Shown: positions 1 through 6,825, numbered from the stretch's first letter. The stretch is 10,385 nt of DNA from Bacillota bacterium (GCA_023426765.1 JAEZBW010000407.1:1-10385), one strand, 5' to 3'. Notes: a model not told the origin generated them from the sequence alone. A program made the numbers and translations.

Positions 1-136
1 AGACCTCAACTTAAACAAGTAAACCGTTAAATGCGTGCAGAGAGGTTAGTGCTTTGTTGTCAGAGGAGACAAAACACCCGAAGCGGGTACCGCGGATGGT
101 TTTCAGATACTACCCGTGAACAGTAACTCTTTGGTT
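1..136. other. Gene-free left edge of the window, downstream of yabQ
   Basis: No coding region is supported here. There is no ATG on the minus strand in this stretch, so divIC, which follows yabQ in Bacillus and many Clostridia, does not start inside the window. The only structured element I see is the hairpin at 76-88, listed separately, plus a longer-range complementary arm at 111-116. Confidence 0.6.
71..88 (-). terminator. Candidate intrinsic terminator after yabQ
   Basis: Read on the minus strand, a 5-bp GC-rich stem (ACCCG/CGGGT) with a 3-base loop is followed directly by GTTTTGTC. It begins about 50 bases after the yabQ stop codon, the expected place for the end of a yabPQ transcript. 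The stem is short and the T-run is interrupted, so this is a moderate call. The left arm could alternatively pair with CGGGTA at 111-116. Confidence 0.45.
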
Positions 137-601
137 TCACACCTTGCGCATGATATGACGGATGGATTTCAGCCGCCGGTTCATCCGTATTCCCGATAAT
201 TGAAGCTTTTTACGGGCTTTAACGGTTCCCCGGCCCAAAGCGGCGTAAAACCATTTCGCCGGTGGTTTTAAGAGACCGAGTAAAAAGGCAAACGGCCAGA
301 GAATGGCTTTCACCAGAAAGGTCAGAATTTGAATGACCCAACTGGAAAACACCCAGTAATAAATCAGAACCCCGAGAAATGCCGCAAACAGGAAATAAAG
401 CCGGACTTCACCCTCGCTGCTGAAATAGGCGGTAATGAACACCAACATGGCTGTTATCACCCAGAAAATAATATCTTCCAGGCCTATCAGAAGCGCTTTC
501 GTCTTCATCGCCTTTCTTTTCAGCCTGAACAAATCGTAAATAAAGCCTGCGGCTACGCCGCTGCCCATTGCGCTTAAAAAAACAGTTAATTCCCTGATCA
601 T
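137..601 (-). CDS. yabQ: Spore cortex biosynthesis protein YabQ
   Basis: A 154-residue integral membrane protein. In Bacillus subtilis, YabQ localises to the forespore outer membrane region and is needed for spore cortex formation. The N-terminal family signature is visible (an AGFIYDLFRLKR segment near residues 17-28), followed by hydrophobic segments at about residues 3-20, 41-60, 67-86 and 88-113, and a basic C-terminal tail rich in Arg and Lys. The reading frame is open upstream to 796, but the start at 601 is preferred: it gives the family N-terminus (MIREL), and an AGAAGG Shine-Dalgarno sequence overlaps the end of yabP. Only 14 bases separate the yabP stop from this start, so the two are surely cotranscribed and probably translationally coupled. 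A sigma-E promoter upstream of yabP would supply expression. The assignment is secure at family level. Confidence 0.92.
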   Translation of the reverse strand: MIRELTVFLSAMGSGVAAGFIYDLFRLKRKAMKTKALLIGLEDIIFWVITAMLVFITAYFSSEGEVRLYFLFAAFLGVLIYYWVFSSWVIQILTFLVKAILWPFAFLLGLLKPPAKWFYAALGRGTVKARKKLQLSGIRMNRRLKSIRHIMRKV

Positions 602-615
602 AACAGCCAGGCCTT

Positions 616-906
616 CTAGCGGAACAATCCGGATAGAAACCCGCTCTTGCGTTGCGGTGCGGTCTGATCCAGATATTCTATCACGACGATTTCCCCTTCC
701 ACATCCAATGCGGCGCTTTCCACGTCCAGCTTGTTGATATGCATGTCCATGCCTCTGATCACAATGATCCCCAGTTCGGAATCCACGACAATGCACTCCT
801 CGTTGAAGCTGTCTACGTTACGCACACCTGTGATCAGCAGCTTTTTTCTGTCCCGCAGCGTAATATTCTGATGATCCCGTTCGGGTAATTTCTTTTCTTC
901 AACCAT
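616..906 (-). CDS. yabP: Sporulation protein YabP (YabP/YqfC family)
   Basis: A 96-residue soluble protein, normal for the YabP/YqfC family of small sporulation proteins. The middle shows the typical beta-rich pattern: LLITGVRNVDSFNEE near residues 23-37, then a hydrophobic strand (GIIVIRG, residues 46-52) and an acidic C-terminal strand. No enzymatic motif is visible. In B. subtilis yabP lies in front of yabQ and both belong to the sigma-E regulon; its molecular role is unknown. The start at 906 follows a strong GGAGGTG Shine-Dalgarno site (914-920) with a 7-base spacer. An ATG four bases upstream (910) is out of frame. It leads the yabP-yabQ pair and has its own candidate promoter at 967-995. 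Confidence 0.92.
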   Translation of the reverse strand: MVEEKKLPERDHQNITLRDRKKLLITGVRNVDSFNEECIVVDSELGIIVIRGMDMHINKLDVESAALDVEGEIVVIEYLDQTAPQRKSGFLSGLFR

Positions 907-928
907 CCATCTTCACCTCCGAAGAGAT

Positions 929-962
929 ATGCATGAAACCTATGGCATCATCGTCCATGCAT
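929..962 (-). repeat. Perfect 7-bp inverted repeat in the expected yabP leader
   Basis: ATGCATG (929-935) and CATGCAT (956-962) are perfect inverted repeats separated by 20 bases. The predicted sigma-E start point falls at about 960, so the repeat would form a stem-loop at or very near the 5' end of the yabP mRNA, ending before the Shine-Dalgarno site at 914-920. It could instead be a protein-binding operator. Function is not established. Confidence 0.4.
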
Positions 963-966
963 TGAA

Positions 967-995
967 ATTCTATGAGGCTGAAAGAAACAATATGT
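967..995 (-). promoter_or_regulatory. Candidate sigma-E promoter for yabPQ
   Basis: On the minus strand, ACATATT (989-995) is followed after 14 bases by CATAGAAT (967-974). The sigma-E consensus in Bacillus is (G/T)(A/C)ATATT, 14-15 bases, CATACA(A/C/T)T. The -35 matches 6 of 7 positions and the -10 matches 7 of 8, at the right spacing. Transcription would start near 960, giving a leader of about 55 bases before yabP. In B. subtilis yabP and yabQ are under sigma-E control, so both sequence and context agree. Confidence 0.72.
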
Positions 996-1079
996 CTTTG
1001 AAGGTCTGCAGAAATAACGCAGGTTCGGGTTAAGTCCTTATCGGATAGCGGGAAATGGTCGAAAATGCCAATCCGCCAA

Positions 1080-1100
1080 AGCCGATCAGAAAAGTCGGCT
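1080..1100 (-). repeat. Stem-loop between rqcP and the yabP promoter
   Basis: AGCCGA (1080-1085) and TCGGCT (1095-1100) form a perfect 6-bp inverted repeat with a 9-base loop. On the minus strand it is followed by TTTGGCGG, a poor T-run, so it is only a weak candidate terminator or a transcript-end-stabilising hairpin. Confidence 0.3.
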
Positions 1101-1161
1101 AAAGAACAGGCATGGATGTGTTATCATGATCGAAGTCATGCGGATTCCAACCATTGAAACC

Positions 1162-1186
1162 CGCACCTTCTGAACAAATGGGTGCG
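1162..1186 (-). terminator. Weak candidate terminator hairpin after rqcP
   Basis: Directly after the rqcP TGA, the minus strand reads CGCACC, a 13-base loop, then GGTGCG and GGTTTC. The stem of 6 bp is perfect, but the loop is long and the downstream T-run is very short. It may be an inefficient terminator, allowing some read-through into yabP. Confidence 0.3.
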
Positions 1187-1426
1187 TCACAGAAGCTCAT
1201 ACATCTCTGCAGTTTCTTCCTTACGCACATGCTCTGAAACCTTTTTTATACGAAACCGGGTTGTGTTCTCGCCGAAGCGAATTTCAATAATGTCGCCTTC
1301 CTTCACGGCCGAGCCAGGTTTGGCGACCTTTCCGTTGATCATCACCTTGTCCCGGTCACAGGCTTCCTGTGCCAGGGTTCTGCGCTTTATCACGCGGCTC
1401 ACCTTTAAAAATTTATCAATACGCAT
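1187..1426 (-). CDS. rqcP: S4-domain RNA-binding protein RqcP (YabO/Hsp15-like)
   Basis: A 79-residue protein made almost entirely of one S4 RNA-binding domain: MRIDKFLKVSRVIKRR at the N-terminus, then the QEACDRDKVMINGKVAK segment and a GDIIEIRFG strand. In B. subtilis, RqcP binds stalled 50S subunits carrying peptidyl-tRNA and works with RqcH in C-terminal alanine tailing of stuck nascent chains. The frame is open to 1486, but the start at 1426 gives the conserved N-terminus and has an AAAGAGG Shine-Dalgarno site 8 bases upstream; the longer form would run back into mazG. It starts 25 bases after the mazG stop, so it is likely cotranscribed with mazG. In many Firmicutes a histone-like HU gene lies between these two; it is absent here. 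Confidence 0.9.
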   Translation of the reverse strand: MRIDKFLKVSRVIKRRTLAQEACDRDKVMINGKVAKPGSAVKEGDIIEIRFGENTTRFRIKKVSEHVRKEETAEMYELL

Positions 1427-1451
1427 TCGTCTTGCCTCTTTTCTGTTTCCT

Positions 1452-2237
1452 TTACTCTGACTTTTTTGCCTCGTTCCACAGGGCATCCATCTCTACAAGC
1501 GTCATCGAAGACAACTCGCGTCCGGCTTCCCTGCTTTTGGATTCAATATATTCAAACCTTCGGATGAACTTGTTGATCGTGCCGGTTAAGGCCAGTTCGG
1601 GTTGAATTTTTAAGAACCGGGCTACGTTGACCACCGCAAAAAGCAGATCGCCCATCTCATTTTCCATTTTTCCCTTGTCCATCGTCTGATAGGCTTCGTG
1701 CAGTTCCTCGGTTTCTTCAAGCACCTTCTGCCACGCATCCTCCACATGATCCCAGTCGAAGCCGACTTTGGCCGCTTTTTCCTGAACCTTGTAGCTTCTC
1801 ATCAAAGCCGGCAGGATCGAAGGCACATCCTTCAGCACATCCGTTTGGCTTTTCGCACCTTTCTCCTGCTTTTTAATGTCTTCCCAAAGGTCTACCACAT
1901 CTTCTGCGGTCTCAGCCTGGGCCAGGCCGAAAACATGCTGATGCCTGTGTACCATCTTTTTGCTGACCGTGTCGATAACATCGTCCATGGTAAATTGCCC
2001 GTTTTCTTCGGCAATCCGCGCATGAAAAATAACCTGCAGCAGTACGTCCCCCAGTTCCTCGCAAAGCTTTGCGGGGCTCTTCAGGTCGATGGCCTCGAGA
2101 ACCTCATAGGTTTCCTCGATGAAATATTTTTTCAGCGTTTCATGATCCTGTTCTCTGTCCCACGGGCATCCGCCCGGGCTGCGAAGCATTTTCATGATTT
2201 CCAGCAGATCTCCATAGTCATATCGTTCTTTTTTCAT
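1452..2237 (-). CDS. mazG: Nucleoside triphosphate pyrophosphohydrolase MazG
   Basis: A 261-residue tandem MazG protein, the length of E. coli MazG. It hydrolyses NTPs and dNTPs to monophosphate and pyrophosphate, cleaning aberrant nucleotides from the cytosolic pool. The N-terminal copy has the CPWDREQ motif (residues 24-30), the EETYE metal-binding motif (41-45), EELGD (60-64) and the HRHQHVFG motif (97-104). The C-terminal copy has KVGFDW (157-162), EETEE (174-178) and EMGD (194-197), so both EExxE/ExxD metal sites look intact. B. subtilis YabN carries an N-terminal tetrapyrrole methylase fused to MazG; here the methylase part is absent. The start has a GGAGAGAG Shine-Dalgarno site. Tight spacing to neighbours (37 bases upstream, 25 downstream) supports an operon. 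Confidence 0.95.
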   Translation of the reverse strand: MKKERYDYGDLLEIMKMLRSPGGCPWDREQDHETLKKYFIEETYEVLEAIDLKSPAKLCEELGDVLLQVIFHARIAEENGQFTMDDVIDTVSKKMVHRHQHVFGLAQAETAEDVVDLWEDIKKQEKGAKSQTDVLKDVPSILPALMRSYKVQEKAAKVGFDWDHVEDAWQKVLEETEELHEAYQTMDKGKMENEMGDLLFAVVNVARFLKIQPELALTGTINKFIRRFEYIESKSREAGRELSSMTLVEMDALWNEAKKSE

Positions 2238-2274
2238 TGAATCACTCTCTCCATTTCCCTGGGGTACGTATCGG

Positions 2275-3051
2275 TCACCGCATCAGGTCACTGGGTCCGC
2301 AAATTTTCTCTATACTCCTCGGGATTGCATCCTGGGAGTTTTTCCACGGCGCCTTTTCGTTGCGGTAATCAAATTTCTGTGTGAACCAGTTCACTTCTTC
2401 CTTTATTCTGTCCAAATGAACGAGTTCCATTTCCATCAGGGCCATGACAAACTCATTCCGTTCTCTGCCATTCAGGTATTTCAGCGTTCCCTCCAGCAGC
2501 ATTTTGACATGATATAGACAAAAACCCTTTTTGGATAGAAAACGCTCCTTGAAATCGGGTTCCTTGAAAAACAGATATAGAATAACGTCTGTGAATTTTC
2601 CCATATTAAAGTTCATTTTCTCGCAAATGGTACAGGTTTTTTCCAGTTCGGACAGCTTGTTGATCATGGCTGTGACAAAGGCGGCTGTTTCGCTTTTTCC
2701 CTTGAGGCCCTGAACCATTTGCTCCATGGCATTTGAAGCGGCTTCTTTTTTCATTCCGGGAAGGCTTTTTTCAAACATTTTTTTCAGAAGGCCATTTTGC
2801 TCCATCAAATGGGTATCAATCACCAAACCCAAAGCCAGGCGGTTTTTTTGCTTGTTGTACAGCTTGGTGAAATGGCGGCTGCAAAACCCTTTTTTGTTGG
2901 TTTCAATCCGGCTGTCGGATTCCATCATCGATGGCCCCAGGGTATACTCCAGCGCATCGTCCTCCAGCTTTTTCTCCAGCAGGCACATGGGGCACTCGCA
3001 GTCCTCCCTGAATGCTTCACTGACCGGTATGGTATAAATCCGTTCCTTCAA
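2275..3051 (-). CDS. DUF6062 family protein with two Cys/His metal-binding-like modules
   Basis: A 258-residue soluble protein of the clostridial family I recognise as DUF6062; no function is known to me. It contains two similar modules about 120 residues apart. The first has C20-x2-C23 then C57-x2-H60, and the second has C140-x2-C143 then C178-x2-H181. The pentapeptide KKGFC occurs in both, immediately before the xxH, and the inner spacing is 33 versus 34 residues. This pattern suggests two zinc (or other metal) sites produced by internal duplication, with helical linkers. The C-terminus is a basic, aromatic segment (QKFDYRN, PWKNSQDAIPRS). The start codon is TTG, supported by an AAAGGTGG Shine-Dalgarno site (3058-3065) with a 6-base spacer and by the typical family N-terminus (MKERIYTIPV). 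It lies in the operon between the GAF protein and mazG. Confidence 0.82.
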   Translation of the reverse strand: MKERIYTIPVSEAFREDCECPMCLLEKKLEDDALEYTLGPSMMESDSRIETNKKGFCSRHFTKLYNKQKNRLALGLVIDTHLMEQNGLLKKMFEKSLPGMKKEAASNAMEQMVQGLKGKSETAAFVTAMINKLSELEKTCTICEKMNFNMGKFTDVILYLFFKEPDFKERFLSKKGFCLYHVKMLLEGTLKYLNGRERNEFVMALMEMELVHLDRIKEEVNWFTQKFDYRNEKAPWKNSQDAIPRSIEKICGPSDLMR

Positions 3052-3057
3052 AAAAAT

Positions 3058-3065
3058 CCACCTTT
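3058..3065 (-). promoter_or_regulatory. Shine-Dalgarno site fixing the TTG start of the DUF6062 gene
   Basis: AAAGGTGG lies 6 bases before the TTG at 3051 on the minus strand. There is no ATG in a competing position, so this site supports the non-ATG start. Confidence 0.65.
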
Positions 3066-3097
3066 CACAGCATCATCGCTGGTTCATTGTTTTCCGT

Positions 3098-5032
3098 TTA
3101 TCTTTGGAATTGTGCAGTAAAACTCTCAACGTCTGTAAAATCCCTGCCCAAAGTATAAACCTGGGTTTCAGCGCCGTATTCTTCTGCCGCTTCCATTGCC
3201 TTATGCCGGTAATAGTTAAAATCCGAAACCACGATGATCAGGATGTGATTGTGATCCACCGGGTATACGAACTCAAACTCTTTTTCCATAATTTCCGAGA
3301 GAGCGTTCTGTGCAAACAGGGGAAAGTGCGTTTTAATATGTATCACTTCCAGCGGAGTATCTAATATTAAACAATCGGCGGTCTGTCTTTTCAGCTCTCG
3401 CAGGAAGGTCTCCCTGTGGTTCACCGTGAGCGCCTTGCGTTCATATTCCAGTTTCATAAAATTCGCAAGCAGAGGAGCTGCCAGGTTTGCGATGGTTTCC
3501 ATCACGACCAGGTTTTCTTCATCACTTAACAGGCCGCTGCGCATTTTAAAGATCAACAGGGCACCCATCAGCTGAAGCTCATATTTCTCCAGAATGACAG
3601 GCACGGCCAGGAAGCCTGACTTTTCACCGATGGCCATCTCCATCTCCCGGCCGATATAATGATATACCTCCTGCTCGTTGGTTTCAAGAACAATACCACC
3701 CTTGTACAGCTTTTCCAACCGTTCATTCATCACAATAGACCTGTTATCAACCGTCATCCCCGCGCAGCAGGAAACAACCAGGCTTTGATCCCCTGGCTGA
3801 AACAGAGCAAATGCAACCTTTTCAACGCCGAAGGATACCTCCATCGTCCGAAGGATCAGTTCCTGCAGCGTTTCCATTTTTTCCGCGCTGTTCACATTTT
3901 TCATCAGACGGTTCAGGGACATCAGCCTGTCCAGCTTTTCCTCAAGCAGTTTTTTATGCTGATCCAGCCTGTCCAGCAAAATTGCGTTGGAAATTGCGAT
4001 ATAAGTATAGGAGGCCAGGCTTTCGACCAGTTCGAAGATACCGCTTTTATAGGGCGAGCCCGAAACGGTCCTGCCCAGCGTAACCAGCCCGAGAATCTCC
4101 GAACCCTTTAAAAGGAGAACAATGTAAAGGGGCTTTGCAAAGGAAAGAATGTCGGTCCCTTCATCAAACAATCCGTTAAAATAATCCACATCGGAGGGAT
4201 TGCCGGTATCGATTAAAAATCTCGTGGCTTTGATGGGTTTATCCCGGTTTAACGCAAGAGAAACCGATTCCCTGTCGACCCTGGAATACTGGATATCCTT
4301 ATACGCTTTCAGCATATACTTTTCCGAACCCTCATCATACAGAAAAAAGCTGGTCTGGCTGCTTTGCGTCAGTTCGGAGAAAACATCAAGGGACAGGGTA
4401 TACAAGGCCTCCATGTCATGCTGGGCCAGAAGAATTTTGGAGGATTCATTGATCGCAAACAGATTGAATATTTTTTCATCCAGCTCACTGTTGGTCTGCT
4501 GCAGCATCACAAGCCGTCTGTGGTTATCCAGCGCACTGGTAAAAATACGCATTAGCGCATCGCAGATGACGGCATCATCGGGAACAAAAGCCCCTCCGCT
4601 TTTCTCAGATAAAAGAATGAACCCTTCCAGCGCTGTTTCGGTGATCAGCGGTACCATGATGTGAACCTGATGGGTTTTAATAAAATCGCGGTCGAAATAT
4701 TCCTCCAGCTTTGCGTTATCATAAAGGACTGCTCCGCAAAAAACCGCGAAGGTTTCCAACTTTTTGGTGGACGGCAGCCGCGCAGGTTCATCCTCCAACC
4801 CCTTTTTTTCAGCCGGAATGAATTCATTCCCGTCAAAGATATACATCACCGATTTGGATACCGTCAGCAATTCGTTGACAAACTCAAACGCGGAAGAAAT
4901 GATCTGCTCAAAACTCAGCCTGTTTGAGAAAAAGTCGATGGCTTGCATCAGCCCGTTGTAACGGTACAAATCAATGACCGAATGATCCTCCCGATCCTGT
5001 TGTATTTTTTGAAGGATTGAATCACACTCCAT
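3098..5032 (-). CDS. Triple-GAF-domain sensory protein without a recognised output domain
   Basis: A 644-residue soluble protein. I read three GAF-like modules at about residues 36-175, 190-352 and 380-530, each with the alternating strand pattern and a trailing helix; likely signalling coiled coils lie at about 170-195 and 350-380. GAF domains bind small molecules such as cyclic nucleotides, haem or metabolites; the ligand here cannot be told. No HTH, histidine kinase, HD or canonical GGDEF/EAL motif is visible. The last ~110 residues (535-644) have a beta-alpha-beta pattern (DCLILDTPLEVIHIKTHF near 553-570; HNHILIIVVSDF near 594-605) that might be a degenerate nucleotide-cyclase-like fold; this is inference. 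The start at 5032 follows a G-rich stretch (GGGGGGG, 5 bases upstream). It is 78 bases after the FapA gene and 46 before the DUF6062 gene, so it is probably in one operon. Confidence 0.75.
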   Translation of the reverse strand: MECDSILQKIQQDREDHSVIDLYRYNGLMQAIDFFSNRLSFEQIISSAFEFVNELLTVSKSVMYIFDGNEFIPAEKKGLEDEPARLPSTKKLETFAVFCGAVLYDNAKLEEYFDRDFIKTHQVHIMVPLITETALEGFILLSEKSGGAFVPDDAVICDALMRIFTSALDNHRRLVMLQQTNSELDEKIFNLFAINESSKILLAQHDMEALYTLSLDVFSELTQSSQTSFFLYDEGSEKYMLKAYKDIQYSRVDRESVSLALNRDKPIKATRFLIDTGNPSDVDYFNGLFDEGTDILSFAKPLYIVLLLKGSEILGLVTLGRTVSGSPYKSGIFELVESLASYTYIAISNAILLDRLDQHKKLLEEKLDRLMSLNRLMKNVNSAEKMETLQELILRTMEVSFGVEKVAFALFQPGDQSLVVSCCAGMTVDNRSIVMNERLEKLYKGGIVLETNEQEVYHYIGREMEMAIGEKSGFLAVPVILEKYELQLMGALLIFKMRSGLLSDEENLVVMETIANLAAPLLANFMKLEYERKALTVNHRETFLRELKRQTADCLILDTPLEVIHIKTHFPLFAQNALSEIMEKEFEFVYPVDHNHILIIVVSDFNYYRHKAMEAAEEYGAETQVYTLGRDFTDVESFTAQFQR

Positions 5033-5110
5033 GAGTTCCCCCCCGATTATTGACCGGATGTATCGTCACCTGCGCATCGGTCGCAATATTTCTGCTGCCC
5101 GGGATGTATG

Positions 5111-6703
5111 CTACCCTTTCTTACGCAGGTCGTTATCGCTGTAATACCAGGTGTCTCCCAGACTTTCAACGGCAATCTCATCGGCAGCGCCCTTAATTTC
5201 GATGCGTACCTTCGGATAAATCCTGGAACGGGCGATAACGGCACCTTCACCGGGTGCTTTCAGGTATTTCACATATTCACGCCGTTCCAGCTCCAGATCC
5301 CGGATCAGATCCTTCAGCTGGGCGTAATTATCCATCACCTTGACATATACCGTCCTTTGCTCCGGTGTTAAGGTTTCGGCACTGGAATAAATCTGTATGA
5401 GCTGCTTGATTTTTGTAAGCTGCTCCCGGCTGCTTTCCAGCCTTTCAACAATATAATCCAGCTGGGCCTTTAAGGTGCCCCGATCAAAGCCGTTCAGCTT
5501 TATGATGGTTCTGGTTTCAGCCCGGTTTCCGATTTCTGCCGACTCCACCAGGATATCTGCATGAATGGTTCCGCCAATAATCCTGCCCTTGTTTGATTCA
5601 AGGATTACCTGCTTCGCCCGGATATTGGCATTCATGCAATAAAACCCGACATAAACGGTGCCCTCGCAGACCACATCCACATCCTTGAGAAACTTCACAT
5701 AAAGGTTCCGCGTGCACCGTATGAATGCCTTGCCCTGGCCGGCGATTCCGCCTTTTATATAGATATTGCCATTCCTGCTTTCAATCTTATTGGCCGCACC
5801 GACACCATACTCTCCCATGATCTCGATGTCCCGATCGGCCTTCACCGCGAAATTATCTTCAACCGTCCCCTTGACGGTTAAAAAGCCGTCGAAGTCAACA
5901 TTTCCCACCCTGAAATCCACATCGCCCTTAATCTCCATGTAATCGTACACCGTCACCCGGTCGCCTCTGTACAGTACGGCACCGCTTTTCCGGGCGTACA
6001 GGGTGGTTATTCCGTCCTTGTACTCTTCACGCACCGAAACCCGATCATAAAGAAGCGGGAGCATTTTTCCGGGAATGGGTTTAATACTCTTACCCGTCAC
6101 GGTCTTTCCGGGAATGCCTGGTGTGGGATCCTTCCGATCCCCAAGCCATCCCCCTTCGTTGATGTGATGGATTAAGTTCAGTTCATAATGGTTTACCCTG
6201 TCGTTGTCTATGACTTGCGGTTTGGGGTTTTCCACGGCATATTGGCGGATCTGCGCGTCTTCCCCGTTGATGGCCGCAAACCCCTCGGCTATCAAGATTT
6301 TTTCAAACGGAACCAGACCGGATTTCAGAACTTCGCTTTTTATCCCGAAAACAATCTGTTGGGCCGAAAGAACACCCAGGATTTCTTCCAGCAATGCCTT
6401 TCGGTGTTGTGGTTCAAATTCACTGTGGGAAAGGTTCAACGTGATATAAGCTTTCAAGCCGTCGCTGGTGATTTCGGTACTGATGCGCTCCTTTCTTTCG
6501 GCAAAGAGCACAGCCGGATGCGGCGCACGGGTTAAAACGGTATTCACCAGTAAAACGCTTTTTATCTTAAGCATGGGCAGTGTTTTTATGATTTGATTGA
6601 ATTGGTCGGCGGTCATTCCATTCTGGAAGCTTTCCAGGTAGAATGAATCCCCGGATTCAGTTATTTCGACAAACCTGTCACTGTACAGTTTTTTCCCCAT
6701 CAT
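5111..6703 (-). CDS. FapA family (DUF342) protein
   Basis: A 530-residue protein of the FapA/DUF342 family. Residues 1-165 form the N-terminal FapA domain, ending with the typical ILIAEGFAAINGEDAQI segment (136-152). Residues 170-212 hold the hallmark GIPGKTVTGKSIKPIPGK stretch. Residues about 255-405 are a right-handed beta-helix-like series of short strands with regular Gly and Asn turns, 408-482 is a long charged helix likely to form a coiled coil, and 485-520 returns to beta structure. In Vibrio vulnificus a FapA protein controls polar flagellar assembly, but the family is widespread in Clostridia without a known role, and there are no flagellar genes in this window. The start has two ATGs in tandem (6703 and 6700) behind GGGAGAG, which is about 12 bases upstream of the first ATG, so the second is even further from it. 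It is the first gene of the operon, with a promoter at 6798-6825. Confidence 0.88.
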   Translation of the reverse strand: MMGKKLYSDRFVEITESGDSFYLESFQNGMTADQFNQIIKTLPMLKIKSVLLVNTVLTRAPHPAVLFAERKERISTEITSDGLKAYITLNLSHSEFEPQHRKALLEEILGVLSAQQIVFGIKSEVLKSGLVPFEKILIAEGFAAINGEDAQIRQYAVENPKPQVIDNDRVNHYELNLIHHINEGGWLGDRKDPTPGIPGKTVTGKSIKPIPGKMLPLLYDRVSVREEYKDGITTLYARKSGAVLYRGDRVTVYDYMEIKGDVDFRVGNVDFDGFLTVKGTVEDNFAVKADRDIEIMGEYGVGAANKIESRNGNIYIKGGIAGQGKAFIRCTRNLYVKFLKDVDVVCEGTVYVGFYCMNANIRAKQVILESNKGRIIGGTIHADILVESAEIGNRAETRTIIKLNGFDRGTLKAQLDYIVERLESSREQLTKIKQLIQIYSSAETLTPEQRTVYVKVMDNYAQLKDLIRDLELERREYVKYLKAPGEGAVIARSRIYPKVRIEIKGAADEIAVESLGDTWYYSDNDLRKKG

Positions 6704-6797
6704 CAGAAAAGCACTCTCCCGCTTTGATGCATAATATTGAAATCTGTGGCCTCAACTGTCTGTAATCATGTCGGTTCTACTGCATCGTTGTAATTCT

Positions 6798-6825
6798 ATT
6801 ATACCAAAAGTCACTCCAATGAAAA
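6798..6825 (-). promoter_or_regulatory. Sigma-A-like promoter for the FapA-GAF-DUF6062-mazG-rqcP operon
   Basis: On the minus strand a perfect TATAAT (6798-6803) is preceded by an extended -10 TGG and, after 16 bases, by TTTTCA (6820-6825), which matches TTGACA at four of six positions. Transcription would begin near 6791, about 90 bases before the FapA start. No operator or riboswitch is obvious in the leader. This suggests vegetative expression, in contrast to the sporulation promoter of yabPQ. Confidence 0.65.

Larger units (their letters stand above)
907..1186. other. 280-base spacer between rqcP and yabP
   Basis: No coding sequence is supported on either strand. Read on the minus strand it holds a hairpin directly after the rqcP stop (1162-1186), a second stem-loop (1080-1100, AGCCGA/TCGGCT with a 9-base loop), a small CATGA/TCATG inverted repeat (1125-1140), the candidate sigma-E promoter (967-995) and a 7-bp inverted repeat over the expected yabP 5' UTR (929-962). 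The layout suggests the transcript from mazG-rqcP is meant to end here and a sporulation transcript to begin. Confidence 0.6.

Noticed and set aside
82..96. Plus-strand GGTACCGCGG resembling the T-box antiterminator core
   Set aside because: The bulge would read GGGTACC, not TGGNACC, no stem I or specifier loop is convincing, and the downstream gene yabQ is on the opposite strand, so there is nothing to regulate.
602..796. N-terminal extension of yabQ by 65 codons
   Set aside because: It overlaps yabP completely, has low-complexity Arg/Gly composition unlike YabQ, and the start at 601 has both a Shine-Dalgarno site and the family N-terminus.
1427..1486. N-terminal extension of rqcP by 20 codons
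   Set aside because: It overlaps the mazG 3' end and precedes the conserved S4-domain start that has its own ribosome binding site.
1698..2240. 180-residue plus-strand open frame opposite mazG
   Set aside because: It is antisense to a gene with intact catalytic motifs, and its composition (His/Phe/Leu-rich) is that of a shadow frame.
5047..5250. 67-residue open frame on the minus strand across the end of the FapA gene
   Set aside because: It lies out of frame within the FapA coding sequence, has no ribosome binding site of note and no recognisable features.
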